A stretch of 64,000 nucleotides of DNA from Pohlia nutans (GCA_022496805.1 CM040100.1:15653009-15717008), one strand, 5' to 3'. Shown: positions 24,019 to 36,624, numbered from the stretch's first letter. The notes: generated by a model from the sequence alone, not told the origin. Program-made: numbers and translations.

Positions 24019-24961
24019 TCTCTATGAAGAACAGTAGTGCGATCCGGGCTATCAAACAAAAATCTATGTGTGATTGTACTCATGGTGCGTGGGATCCAAC
24101 TTCTTGTTCTACAGTCATGATAGTGTGAGACCCTAAACCCAATGGCTCTTTTTGTGTGATTCATTCTTTCCATGGACTCTTTTAAATATGTTCAACCATG
24201 CCAATTTTTGTGCCGTTTGGAATTCCCGTTGCTTCCAATCAATGGAGAATCTGAAACCGGTTAGAATGAATAAATTGTTGGTGATTTTTGTTGATCTGGC
24301 CGCATGATTTGCCTGAAATTGCCGGCTGTGGATTGAATGGGTAGTCTAAGATTGAACTAGCTAGGCCAGGGATACCCTAAAACCGCCAGTAGAGATTTTT
24401 ACCCATGAAGTTGTGAACGAGAATTTGAAAATAAGACTGTTATGGAGTCCACCGTCTTGTCGATGCACAGTGATTAGAACAGACCCTGGATTTGAATATT
24501 TGAACCCACTCTCCCTTCCATCTCAATTGCGACACGTGGCTTTTTCTATCCTCCCAATGCAGTTCGCAGTAATGGTGGTAACCTGCACTTTGTCAGGGCC
24601 AGGCCATCACGAACGATGTGCTGACCCTCATTCTTTGTGGGCAGAGGCCTTGAAAAACTTATGCAGAACAAAAACGTCCGTCCATTCAACCGATATTCAT
24701 CCAAATCCGTTGCACTTCTCTCATCCGGTCTCAGCAAAGTTTCACAAAATTTTGGCTGAAATGGAACAGTCCAAGCAATAATCCACCCTCAAAATTCATC
24801 CATATAGTATTTTCGTATAAAACTTTCGCACGTGGGACCGTATCTACCCAAAAAATCTACAGTAAAAAAATCGCACTGCAAAAAGTGTAGTATGGATGAG
24901 AAAAACGGCTTCAAATCTGTACATCATGCAAATTCTGCATGGTTGGGCAGTTAGGGGTTAA

Positions 24962-27900
24962 AAGAGTGTCCAAATTACACAAAGACCTATAAAACTATGA
25001 ATAGACTTGAATTAAATTTGGATTTATCTTATTTCTAATAGTAGTATTGAAAAATGATTTGAGGGGGATAGATTTAAGAAGAAAGTCTTATGAATATCTC
25101 AACTTATATGAATTTTAAATTAAATTTTAAAATAAATTTTAAAATTTTAAAATATCATGCACATGCAAAAATTAGAAAATGATGAGCCAACCCTACAACC
25201 ACAAGCCCATGATAAGCGGGTAGTTGCCAAAATAGGAATTCTCAAAAAAATTCAAATTTAAATATTTGACGCTTTCTTTACACTCTTTTAATAGTCTTTT
25301 CAACATATTATCATGTTAAAACTTTTTTTGATACTAAAAAGGTAAAAAAACAAAGGATTTTGCAACAATTTCTTGACACTTTAGTATAAAAAGAAAGGTG
25401 TCAAAAACAACACTGAAGTGGTTCTTAGGGCCACTTCACACTATGCCCAATACTACGAGGTCAAAAGATTTCAACAATTTGATTGGTGGAGACCACAAAT
25501 TTGACCTTTTAGCCTTCACACTAATAAAAGTCCAATAAACCAAAGGTCGATTTTACTCAAAAGTGCACACTACATCACTTTTTGGGAGTTTTGGCACCAA
25601 GGAGTTATCTGCTACAAAGAATTGGAGCAAACAATAATGAAAATCCAATTATTTGTCAAAATGTGATTCATTTCTTTTCATTAAAATATTCATAATGTAA
25701 CAAGTATATGGACTTTGGCTCGTCATATTATGATGGTCCATACACTTGTTCTTTGAGCCTTTACACTATGACTAGCCAAAGACAATATTATGATATTTTA
25801 ACAAACTTCTACATTATTTTTTTGCCCCCCAGTTTTAAACAAAGTTGTCTGAGGTTCACTCAACTAACAACTGAAGTTTAACTAGCCCTTAGTATGGTCT
25901 AAAGTATTTATCACAAGAACATAATATACAACATCACCTATGATGGTGGCGTTAAAGCATTAACAATATATAGTGGTGGCATTGCTAGATTGAACATACT
26001 AATTTTCATGTTGGCCAATCAATCACCTATACTAAATAAACCAATTTGGTATAGTGATTGTAAACCACTATAAGTGACGATAGACAATCCCATTTTCATA
26101 GAAAGATTAATGGTCAAACATTTACCATAGTCAAGTAAGCTTACACCACTTACTAATATGTCCAATGAGGTGTACGCATAGATGAGTTGTTCTAACACAT
26201 TTCAATATAGGAGATGGAATCAAAAAAATTAACGGTTTTAGTATCAAATCCTTAACGGTTTTAGTATCTTCTACCTTATCAACAAGGACACGAGGTCCTA
26301 TCCCAATCTTCTATATATTTGTTGTGAGTTTTAAATAAGTTTTCAAATTGAATTTTTATTGTTGAAGTAACATAAATGTGTAAAAAATATATATTGCTAG
26401 GAGTATACATAATATATGAATTATTTGTATAATACATTGCTTGCAAAATTAAATTCTTCTTAACTTAGTGTTGTATGAAAAGGTATATTTTGAATCATTC
26501 TTAAATGGGCAATGTGAAAAGATACTTAGTAAGAAATGATCAACTCGTAAAGGACCAACGATTCATGATTTTAAAATGATAAATTCAATCAATCATACAG
26601 TGAAAAATGAACTCTCAAAGAATTGAAAATCATCAAGAAGTCTTTGTCCAAGAAAAGGTGCAAGCTCTACAAATGAAATTTTGATTGTATTTTTTATTCA
26701 TAACATTTTACAACAGTAGGGTTCTAACTTCTAAACCTCCTACTGCTTGAATCGGATTTTACAGATACGATAACTTTTCTTGGAAATATGGAAAGAGAGG
26801 ACATTTGGCATTGTATGAGGGAATTTAGTAAGAATCAAACAAAGAAAATTTACTTAAAATGTGAAGAAAAGAGCATCCAAGACAAGAGTATTCAAGAGCA
26901 TCATAGAGAATCTTGGAAACTTTAGTAGGGGTAGAAAGTCTAGGGCTTAATAATATGATGTACTATTGTAGTAATAAACATTTTACTTGTACACAACATT
27001 TTAGGATACTGGTAACATTTTAGGATGTCTTTGGGATTTTGGGTAGTATAAAAATAAAATGTTTGCTTAATACTCCTTTAAGAATCTTTTGGCCTACTTT
27101 AACAATTTTATGGATAGTAAGTTAAAATTGAAAATAAGATTCCCTGCTTGAATTGGAAATTTCAAAGGCTACCACCCTAGACAAGTGGCCACCACTGCAT
27201 GCTTTTGGGCTTCACAAGCTCCATCAATAGCTTTCATGCCTTTAAACAATTACCTTTGATATTTTTGAGATTGCACGGAGTCATGTGACCACCGTCCAGG
27301 ACATCCTCTATCAAAAAAAATTAGTTCACTTCCAGGTAATTGAGTACAATAACAATTAAAAGATCAACCAAGTCTACAAACACATAAAATGTCTGCATCA
27401 TAATATATCAATAACTCGAACCAAAAAAATTGAAACAGAAAATCACTGATTCAACGCAGTCCCAACTTTACATCTAGAGTTCTAGACATTGTTAGTAAAC
27501 GAGTATTCTCATTGGAAAGGAGTGAATGTACATAGAGGACCTAAACTCCACTGCCCATGGATTCTGGTCTTCTGGAGTAATAGCCTATACACTCAATAGG
27601 TGTGCCTGAAGCATATGTACAGCGTATGCTTTTTGTCTCAAAAAATGATGTTGAAACCTATTTTGGCGAAGCAACCACAACTTACTATACGAAGCATATG
27701 GAAGCCAGATCGTGAAAAATGATTTCATGTGTGTAGAGCCCACATAAAACAGCAAATTCCCGCTAATTATTCCTGCATGTACATGGACAACTCATTCTCT
27801 GCCATCCTATAAGCAATAGATCTGCAAAATACTGCTAAAATTGAATTTGAACAGTGCCCCGCTATAGAGACTGAAAGACCCTGTGTCTCGTGTCCTATCT

Positions 27901-28224
27901 GAAATATTTTCGTGCTGTGGCTCAAGCTTTCTATTAGACACACCGTAGCTGGCTCCCTAGACACACTCTGCTCTTGCTAATTACAAAATTGTCGTGCCCA
28001 CCTTATGCCGCAAGTTCTGCCAGTTGCAATCAAACTCGAAAACATTCTCTTGCTCCTCCAAAGCTTCGGAAGAGACGATGTGGGCCGCAGAGCCAAGACT
28101 GGTCCATCATTTGTGCATGTTGGGTGAATCGCATCATCGTCAAGAACTGTCCACCTTAGAGGCGGCTCAAGCAACACGATCCCACACTCAAAGAAGATCA
28201 CAAACCAAAACATGTAATGAACTC
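24962..28224. other. AT-rich intergenic DNA, no gene
   Basis: 3.3 kb without a supported gene. The last ~400 bp (27800-28224) is richer in G+C and may be the 3' untranslated region of the At1g01500-like gene, transcribed leftwards. Confidence 0.5.
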
Positions 28225-29816
28225 CTAGATGACTCTCCTTAGCGTTCTGGTGGTGGCCTGGTATGTTCGAACCATGAGGCCAATTCCGATACCAGCGCCC
28301 ATACACATGCCTAGACCAATTCCCACACCAACCCTCACTCCAGCGTTGAACCATGTCATCTGCCCGTCCTCACCTTCCATGCCATACACACTCCCATCCA
28401 ACCCGTAGCCCAAACCAGCTGCTAATTTATCTCCGAGATCCATAAAGGAGGTACCATCATCAAGATCCGTGTATGAGTCTCTTTCCCTAATCTGCAGACA
28501 CCCAATTTATTTCAGTCAGGAAAGAAACACCCAAAGAGTTTTGAATTACGTACATCCCAAACCGATAGTATTACAGAAGTGAGCAAACTTTGACCCTCGA
28601 GGTACTTAGGGCCAAGTTCCATGGGTGAAGTATCTCACTAAAAAAACAAGGTTTTAGGGACTTCAGGGGACCAAGTTCCACATTTCAAGTGAGCTTTTGA
28701 GGAAAAAAAGTGGTGGAGAAGTTGTCATGAAGTATGGAGGGTTCTCAAGCCCAAGACTTCATGGCAACTTCTCCCTAACCAAGCAAGTCCATGGAACATG
28801 CACAGCTTCATGGACAGGTATGAGACAAACCCCAAGTTCCACTTTTCCCATCCTCTTGCCTACTTCCATGAGCAACTTCTCAAACCCATGGAACTTGGCT
28901 CTTAGATGTTGGAGAGGAGAAAAAAAGAGGATGAACCTTCTAGCACAAGAAAGAATACCAACGACGAACTCACACAACGCAAGGAATTCCATGCACTGAA
29001 CTCCAAACAGAAAGCGAGAGAGCTCACCAGTTGAGGCGAGCCAACCGGAATCATCGAGCCATTTGGCGACTTTTTTCCTAACTCCTCCGTCTCGGGAATG
29101 ACATCAAGCGTCAAAATTCTGCTCGTTTTTCGTCGCGCAATCAGATGCACGGTTTGCGTAAGAAAAACCGGAGTATCCAGGTGCCGTCCCACCATTGAAA
29201 CCTCCATCGCTGGAGGTCCCATAAGCAACCTGCTTTTGAGAAAAGCACATCCCGATTTCCCGACCACACAACGGCACTCCATAGACCAAATTTTGTTGTC
29301 ACAGTTATGCTCCAAGGTCCCGCTGACCAGGGCTTCCTCCTTATTAAACACCTCGTAACAGATGGTCCCGCTCATGCGAAGGTTGTCGGTACTCACGTAC
29401 GTCACTTCACCACTCTCTGTGTCTACTCTGTCCCTCTTCAGGGCAACACAAGAGTCCTCCGACGGAGAAATCCAAGCGCCATTCAATTCAAATGATATCC
29501 CTATACTCCTGGGCGGGAAGCGCATCGTGAGGAGCTCCGGCGATTCTTCCAAGGCGCCCAACCCTGTTACTCGAACATACATCACTCTAATGTCGAACCA
29601 TGCTTGTGAAGACGAGTAGCCGTAGCTTCCAGGCGGAGATGACAAGACGCAAAGGGGACCGCCCGCAATTTCGTCGTAGTCCTCCATCTCCCCCCACTCC
29701 GTTTCAATCGAAAACTTGGAGAAGCTCAACGGAGTGCTGGGAGACGGACATCGAGACTCTTTCTCGTCAGTCAGCAAACTAGTCGCACTCTCGCCCCCAA
29801 CCATTCCCTTACACAT
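28225..29816 (-). CDS. Two-exon gene, homologue of plant protein At1g01500
   Basis: Exon 1 is 29816-29028 and exon 2 is 28491-28225, joined in phase 0 across a 536-bp GT..AG intron; the product is 351 aa, ending TAG. Upstream codons of the same frame lack an ATG, so the first ATG at 29816 is chosen; a second at 29804 is also possible. Recognisable parts are WFDIRVMYVRV near residue 73, RDRVDTESGEVTYVSTD, RLLMGPPAMEVSMVG, and the C-terminal block WFNAGVRVGVGIGLG (from about 310) followed by a Gly-rich hydrophobic segment to about 336 and MVRTYQATTRTLRR. These match from memory the plant family of At1g01500, about 330 aa. Its function is not established to my knowledge; older annotations calling it erythronate-4-phosphate dehydrogenase look transferred from a neighbour. 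The hydrophobic tail could be a membrane segment. A Tourist-like MITE sits in the intron. Confidence 0.85.
28609..28901. mobile_element. Tourist-like (PIF/Harbinger) MITE in the intron of the At1g01500-like gene
   Basis: A 293-bp element with 18-bp terminal repeats GGGCCAAGTTCCATGGGT and, inverted at the other end, ACCCATGGAACTTGGCTC. It is flanked on both sides by TTA (28606-28608 and 28902-28904). The TTA duplication and the GGGCC start are the marks of Tourist MITEs. No coding capacity. Confidence 0.85.
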
Positions 29817-30760
29817 GAGCCCCAAGGCTCTAAAACCAAACAACGGCGGTATAGACTACGTACACTCACAATTCTGTTGCACTGTCCACCTACAAGTGCT
29901 TGTTCAGAAACTCCAAAACATCCCTCACTCCTCCGCTGTTTCAACAGAAATAGCTCCGCAATACTAAAGATCTTCCAAGAACCTAACTCTTCCTTCGACC
30001 TTCCCAAACCTCCACAACAACACCGCTTCAAAAACACACATCAAAAACAAAATGGCGCTACTGATCCACAATCGCCATTAGTCACCGAAATGCTCGACAA
30101 CGTTCCCCCCGTGCATTCCAGTATTTCTTGCTCAGTCGCACATGCGGCGTTATCGCAATAAATGCAGCATGCGCCAACTCGCAAGACCGACTCTAGTCAA
30201 AAACACAAAAGATCCCGGACTTCAATCTCACAAATCATGTGATTCTCGCGCCTCTGGAACTAATAAAATGGATAGTCCCTTGACTTCCCTCGCGTCTTCG
30301 TCTTTCACGCCGCCTTCTCGCACAATAAATGAAAGACCGACTCTGGCTCAAAAACACTGGCAAAAGAAGGCAGAAAGCATAAAAAGGCTTTGTAACTAAC
30401 TGATGATAATTCCTATTCGTTCCGTTCCGTTTGTTCAGTTCGGCCTCGGTTTCTCCGTCAGTCCGAACCGTGTGGTTTTTTATTTACTGGACTGAGAGTT
30501 GCCCCGTGCCTGAGTGGGTGAGAAGGAGGCGGGGGTGCGAAATTCGCATGCACAGTCCTCGAGAGTGAATGAATGGTTCTAATAATAAAAGAACTGGAGT
30601 GAGAGGAAAAGAAGGCGACGGATGCGTCGGATCGGGGAGTAGAGTGGAGAAAAATAGGTCCAACTGGACTCGTCGCCATGGCCACCAACCAGTTCGAAAA
30701 AGAAGCAACATCGAAGAAATTAACCTCCAAACAAACCCTGATTGAATGAGCGGGGGGAAT
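29817..30760 (-). promoter_or_regulatory. Upstream and leader region of the At1g01500-like gene
   Basis: This stretch is markedly richer in G+C than the DNA around it and lies directly upstream of the minus-strand start codon. It probably holds the promoter and leader. Open frames here (for example 30458-30730 minus) show no recognisable domain. An AG at the end of a T-rich run near 29835 could be a splice acceptor for an upstream leader exon, which I cannot confirm. Confidence 0.35.
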
Positions 30761-30848
30761 TGAACGGTGAATTAGTGACTAGGCCTCCACCCCATGCCCA
30801 CGAAGCATGGAACTTACTACACCGATTAGTACCATTAGTGTGGGTCAC

Positions 30849-30915
30849 AGTAATTCAGTATTTTTATAGTAATTCAGTATTTTTATAGTAATGCAGTATT
30901 TTCATAGTAATTGTG
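30849..30915. repeat. 19-bp tandem repeat, about three and a half units
   Basis: Unit AGTAATTCAGTATTTTTAT, with the later units diverging. Confidence 0.85.
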
Positions 30916-30969
30916 GTATTAGAATAAAAGTGTGACTCATAGTAATTGAGAATTCTCACAGTGAGTAAG

Positions 30970-31250
30970 GTATCTATACCTTAAAACGTCCCCTTACCAA
31001 CTGAGCCTATTTACACACATAAAATATATAATATTTCTGGTGTGTATTAATAGGTAGTTCAAGAGGATTCCAAAGAACTTTAGCATGCATTATTTGGACA
31101 CCATATGAATAAGTTACAAATTTCCAAAGTGTTGACTATAGGTTGACTATAAAGCAACTTTAAACTCTAATGTTCAGATTGTACACATTCTCATCAATAG
31201 TAGGGTGGCAGAATCTACTTATCATGGAAGATTGAGTTAGGGATGATTTA
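30970..31250 (-). repeat. Dispersed repeat R1, copy 2, inverted
   Basis: Reverse complement of 9945-10226, with the same tRNA A-box-like segment (CCTTACCAACTGAGCCTA on the plus strand). Confidence 0.6.
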
Positions 31251-31499
31251 AGGAAAAGGTCGCTTTTAGATATAGTTACCTTGGTGAGGATTGTGTGTAA
31301 AGTCTCACACTAATTGAAGATTAGTTTCACATTAATTGAGGATTGGTATAAAATCTCATACTAATTATGTGACTTACAGTAATGGCAATAATTGGTGTAC
31401 CATAGTACCGTGGCAACTTCAACACTTTTATGTCAAATAATTAATTCCTAAAAATAGATTTGAAGTTTCAAATTTTATGGAATATTATTTAATATTCTT

Positions 31500-31726
31500 C
31501 ATAGCGTAGTAGAGCAATGGGAACCAACATCCATTTGCAATGGGATCATAATCTAATTATAATTAGAAACTAAGTTTATGTGGCAATGACACAATGGTCT
31601 CAAAATTCATGGAATACAAATGGCATTCCTTCATTACTTTAAAAAGTGGATTTAATTGAAGATTCTCTTTTGATTTTGTTTTCAAAAGGGTGCTCCATTG
31701 CACTGCTCTATTATGCTATGTTATTT
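31500..31726. mobile_element. Family I terminal-inverted-repeat element
   Basis: Begins CATAGCGTAGTAGAGCAATG and ends with the near-inverse, CACTGCTCTATTATGCTATG. Matches, in reverse, the doubled copy at 39238-39676. Confidence 0.7.
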
Positions 31727-33334
31727 TTCCTATAATTTTTTTTTTTTTTGAAACTATAATTTCCAAATATTTCAATAATTTTGAATAATTTTGAAGATAA
31801 TTTTGAAAATAATTTAATTACTGCCAAGGTTGAAAAAAAACTACGTACACAAATTCATTCAAATAGTGCAAGAGTTTGAATGTCTCAGTAATGGGGAAGA
31901 ACCAGGGAAGAACCCGACAATTTGGGTCACTTGTTTACTTATTTGATGATATTATGTTCAAAAATAAAGAATGATTGCTAATATTGCCGGTATCCAAGAT
32001 TTATTTTCAAAAATCCCTTAAAATAATCCATTTATTTTCATGTCCACCCTATCTTCCATTTACAGTAATGTGAGATCCCTCACACTTATTTGGATGAATA
32101 TGGTTTAATTAGTGAAAACTTCCTTAAATTAATGTGATTACATAAAATTATCTATTGTGAATGAAGGTTGGATGACAAATAGTGTGAACCACATTAATTT
32201 TATTCAAAATACTTTAAACTTCCATATTATTGACCTTGTAGGCTCACACAATTTTGGAACTACGTTCTTCATTTTGATTAGTGTTTCTTCTTAAATAGTG
32301 TTGTTTCTTAAATAATGTTGCTCATAAATTAATGAAACCAATCTAAGTTGTAGAATTCGAAGGAACCACAATTTTTAGAACGACTGAACAATTGCTAACT
32401 TGTCATTACTCAATGCATCATTCCAAATAGTATAAAAGCATCTACTTAGTATAAGTTATAAAAAACAAAATGAAAAATGTATTGCATGTTAATATGATTG
32501 CTCCACAGTGTAGTAAAGTAGAGGGGCTCTATTCTATTTCCACCCTAGAGTCACTTTTATAAAATGTGACACTACAATGCATTTAAAAGGTTGTTAACTT
32601 CGATGCAATTCTCATGCATTTATTAATCAAGTTTTCATTTCTAAATCATATTTAAACACTCAACATAAACAACATTTTTATCATGGAGAATCATGGAGTT
32701 TTCTAAATCAATTCTATCAACTTTGAATTTGGCAGGGCGGACCCAAAGCCTTATTTTGAAATTCAATATTGTTACTACCGTAGTACCATAGTTGGGTCAC
32801 CAAAAGAATTTCAAAAAACAAAAAAAATCCAAAAAACAAAAGAATTCCAAAAAAAAAAAACCCATAAATTATGAGAACTAAAAAACGAAAATAGAATAAA
32901 TTATTTTAAGGTATATTTTGATATTTCTAAGTTGTTTTGAACCATTTTGGATCATTGCGAAAATCAGGAAATCCATTTTTCGAGGAACGAACCTTATTTT
33001 TCAAAAAATATTAAATATTCGTCTGTGGGGTACTGGGGTATGGTAGTACGGTATTAGCGGAACCAACTGACGGAAGTTGTCAGTCAGCATGGGCTCTACT
33101 AATACCCAATTTAAATGAACTGTGGGGAGTGAATTGAACGGCGGGTGTTGAGCGGCCGAGTGGGCTTGCCCATGCCGACGAGGACTGAAGTGGCAGCCGT
33201 GACGAAGCATGGACGACGGACGGAGGCACTTTCTTCGTCGGGTATTTTTCGTTGGGAACTGATTCTCCAGTCACTTGTTTTGAAATAGTATTTCTAATTG
33301 CGGAGCCTCGTTGGTATCGTTCCGTCATGGGCCC
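31727..33334. other. Intergenic DNA, no gene recognised
   Basis: AT-rich to about 33000, then a short G+C-rich block (33030-33330) on which no known protein is read. It shares a GGGAATTGAACGG-like phrase with the block near 30750. Confidence 0.45.
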
Positions 33335-33405
33335 TGCTAAGTTAGGGGAATGCTGCCAAGTTAGATGAATGCTGCTAAGTTAGATGAATGCTGCTAACTC
33401 AGGGT
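33335..33405. repeat. 21-bp tandem repeat, about three units
   Basis: Unit GCTGCTAAGTTAGATGAAT, the first copy with GGGGAAT in place of GATGAAT. Confidence 0.8.
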
Positions 33406-33423
33406 GATCTCTCACATCAATGT

Positions 33424-34076
33424 GATGGCCCATTCACACCAAGAAGCTCCAGCACTTGTGTTGCGTTCTTGGAATGCTGCAAGGTAAAATTTGAAAATAA
33501 TATACAATTTCTTGCGGTGTCAAGAGTCTTGTCTTCATGCTTTTGGCCAACACATGTGCGTTGATGGAGCGCAAGTTTCTTGCGGCAGCCAAAATGTGTT
33601 GGTGGAATGCAAGTTTCTTGTGGCATCCGAAATGCGTTGGAATAGCTTCTTGCATGCGTCATGTTAAAAAAATAAATTTTACAGGAGCACATTGTATCTA
33701 CCCGAAACATTTTTAACGAACGCAGATTCTCTGTTGCACTCATGTTGGGTGCCTGGTGTGAACGGGCTATGATTGCTCATTCACACCAAGAAGCTCCAGC
33801 ACTTGCGTTGCGTTCTTAGAATGCTGCAAGGTAAATTTAAAAATTAATATACAATTTCTTGCGGTGTCAAAGCCTTGTTTCTTCTTACTTTTTGCCAACG
33901 CATGTGCATTGATGGAGCGCAAATTTCTTGCGGCACCCAAAATACGTTGGACCAGTTTCTTGCATGTGTTAGGTTAAAAAAATAAAATTACATGAGCACA
34001 CTGTAGCAACCAAAAACTTACTTAACACTAGATTCTCTGTTGCACTCGCGTTGAGTGACTAGTGTGAATAGGCTAT
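33424..34076. mobile_element. Two tandem copies of a ~340-bp inverted-repeat element
   Basis: Copy 1 runs from GGCCCATTCACACCAAGAAG to GGTGTGAACGGGCT (33424-33768). Copy 2 runs from CTCATTCACACCAAGAAGC to AGTGTGAATAGGCT (33777-34076). Each has inverted ends around TTCACACCA/TGGTGTGAA. Interiors are aligned along their length, copy 2 being shorter. Superfamily not determined. Confidence 0.72.
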
Positions 34077-34396
34077 GAGCGGACACCCGTTTTCATGTAA
34101 TTTATGCAAGAATCCAATGGTGTAATCTCAAGATTATAGTGATAAAAGTGAGCGGAAGATATACTGTAGGTAGTCATCCAGATTGGCAATAATTATAAGA
34201 AAAGAATGTAGGTAGTCATCAGGTTCGCAATAATTATAAGAAAAGAACCTCAAGTCATTAGGAAAATATTATTTCAAAAATATGTGTTTTGTATGGTGAA
34301 AAAAGGATCTTAAAGAATATTCATATAATTTGGAATTAAAAAAAAAAAACACAATTATTCTGCATGAGATGCGGACTACAATGGCCAGGTGTGGTA

Positions 34397-34801
34397 TAAG
34401 GTAGGATGTCCTAAAACCATCACCTCCCCCAATTATGACATGTAGACTTTTCTTGGGGCTACCAGAGTTGAGACTCAAAACCACCAATTTCACTATTCAA
34501 GTAGACCAATAGTATGCCAAACATTGCGAAGAAATAGTTGGTGGTTTTGGGTATCATTATGAGTGAAAATTAGGGTTTAGGGTTTAGGGTTTAGGGAAAT
34601 TGGTATGTGATGTATGGGTCAAAGGTTACTTTCCACTTTGGAATTTTGTATAAAATTGACAAATGCGAATTAGATGTTGCAAATTTTTGCAATCCCCATC
34701 AAAACCTATTTCGAATGCGGTCATATATATTTTTTCCAATTTAGCACTGCCAAAAATAGGCCAAATTGCTTAAGTTGGTGGTTTTAGGACAATCAACCTT
34801 A
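34397..34801. mobile_element. Family D terminal-inverted-repeat element, 405 bp
   Basis: Begins TAAGGTAGGATGTCCTAAAA and ends with the near-inverse (GGTTTTAGGACAATCAACCTTA core). Same internal order as the copy at 17479, but with a TTTAGGG array at 34571-34596 where the other copy has unrelated sequence. Confidence 0.78.
34571..34596 (+). repeat. Short interstitial telomere-type array (TTTAGGG)
   Basis: About 3.7 perfect units of TTTAGGG, the common plant telomere repeat, inside a family D element. It supports a plant origin. It is far too short to be a chromosome end. Confidence 0.9.
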
Positions 34802-35948
34802 TTGTTGTGTATGATTGCAAAATTGCAGTTGTTCCATACTTTTTGGGAAGCTCTTGGAGTATGATAAATGATTATTTTGGAAAATAATAATAAAATAAAA
34901 TAAAGAGCCAACCCTTGTTTGACCCTTAAACTTCACAACTTGTTCCTCGGGATGACTTTTAGTGTATTATGGAAATGCGTGACTTTTAAAAATTAACATA
35001 ATATTAAAAATTAATGCTATGTAATGTACACATTGAACGCTATCTACTAAAAAGTAGAGAGCCTTATAATTAGCTAGGTACACTATTACACAATTAGCAT
35101 GGGTTTAAAATTAGAGCTTGAAACATTAAAAATTTATTAGATGTTTTAAAAATAAACAACTAATTGCAATGGTCATATCTCAATTAGAAATATGTGATAT
35201 TCATATCTCTCTTTTTATTCAATTTTTGGTTTAACATTTCTATTATATACTTGATATTGAAAATATATATTAAGAAAACAATCATAATCACTTCTTATAG
35301 AAAAAGGTAATCATAAACCATCTCAAAAATGATACGATGGTGGATGAGGAGGAGGAATTGAACACTCCACTTGATAACTCAATATTTGAAGAAAAGAAAA
35401 GAAGGAATTTGTTGTGTGCATAATCAATGCTTTGTAGATTATACAATCAACATTGAAACACTACTGATTATAAAGAGTGGTTCAAAATTAATTAGGTACA
35501 TTGTTTCATGGTTAGTTACATTGTTTCATGGTTGAAAATTAGAGCAAGTCTTAAAACATTAAAAATTTGTTGAATTTATTAGAACAAGTAGCTAATTGCA
35601 AACATTTATATCTCAACTAGAAGTGTATAATTTTCATGTGCATAAGAGTGACAGTCATGATGCATGGTGGAGAACCAAGAATGTGTAGTAGAAAGACAAG
35701 AGGTTATGCAAAATAATCCATGAATATCTAGCCAACCAAATTTGGACACATCAATCTAAAAGAGGCTATGAACCCTAAACAAGTTGAGTTTATATTTATC
35801 AAAGCTAGTTTCTACTCCAATGTTGACAAAAAATATTTTTATCATGTTTTTAAAAACAACATCTATTTCAAATTGATTATTTGGGACATGACAATTTGCT
35901 ATATCGCTATGATATATGTTGTACCATTGATACATTGAATTATATTAA
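34802..35948. other. AT-rich intergenic DNA, nothing recognised
   Basis: No supported gene or paired terminal repeats. Confidence 0.5.
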
Positions 35949-36158
35949 TACCGTACGCGGAAGGCAGAGTCGGCATTCGCTGCTGAATATTTAAATTGTT
36001 TGTCGAACTGATGCGAATATTCTCTAAAACTTGGAGTATATTCTTGAAGTTTTTCTTTTTCACCACAGAGATTTATTTTTGGAAAATTTAATTTCCTAAA
36101 AATTTGGGCATCTCTTTATATAATTATATTTTGCCGACCATGCCTTCTGAGTACGGTA
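35949..36158. mobile_element. Family H MITE, copy 1, 210 bp, TACCGTAC termini
   Basis: Starts TACCGTACGCGGAAGGCA and ends TGCCTTCTGAGTACGGTA. The terminal repeats are about 27 bp with few mismatches (seen also in GTCGGCA/TGCCGAC). The target may be TA. Confidence 0.78.
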
Positions 36159-36624
36159 GTGCCCCTCAAATTAAACTTGCCATAATTAAGTTTATACTAT
36201 AGTACTACTATGGTGAAGACGAAAATTGGTTTGCACTAGAGGCAACTAAGGGCCATGGCTTACAAAAATCCTTACCCATTTTATTAGTGATTGAAAGCAA
36301 TTTGGGCCCTCAATTTTGGTTTACACCAGGGCCCAATCTATGCCATATTTTTGTAAATGAAAAATCCACATAAATCTTACATGGCAATGAATGAATGGAG
36401 TTGAGAAAGGGCCATGGCTTGCAAAATGAGTAATTTTCAAGCTAATCACTTGAAAGGCTTATGTAAGACAATTAGTTAAAAAAAGTTTACTGTCACATGG
36501 ATTACAACCACAAATATTTCTAAGCTCTCATTCACAAAAGGAGATATCATTAAACTTTAAGAACCATGACTCTTTGTAAACCACCCCTAAATGATATAAT
36601 TTTTGGTTTGGTTTTAGTATTGTA
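36159..36624. other. Intergenic DNA between repeats
   Basis: AAGGGCCATGGCTTACAAAA and a similar AAGGGCCATGGCTTGCAAAA occur at about 36249 and 36414. Nothing else. Confidence 0.45.

Larger units (their letters stand above)
19295..24961 (-). mobile_element. Large piggyBac element with TTAA target duplications
   Basis: Bounded by TTAA-CCCCTAAACG at 19295 and the inverse CAGTTAGGGG-TTAA at 24961; TTAA is the piggyBac target site. Its first 22 bp are identical to those of the 575-bp MITE at 44337. Its last ~120 bp (24840-24961) are clearly related to the right ends of the family A MITEs at 12385 and 61095. It holds a damaged transposase gene on the minus strand (24018-21054), about 1.75 kb of non-coding DNA between the gene and the left end, and 0.9 kb upstream of the gene. 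The left interior has a doubled AGTGGATCCGGGCAAAGAAA block near 19820-19870 and a 35-bp tandem pair near 20930-20995. Confidence 0.85.
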
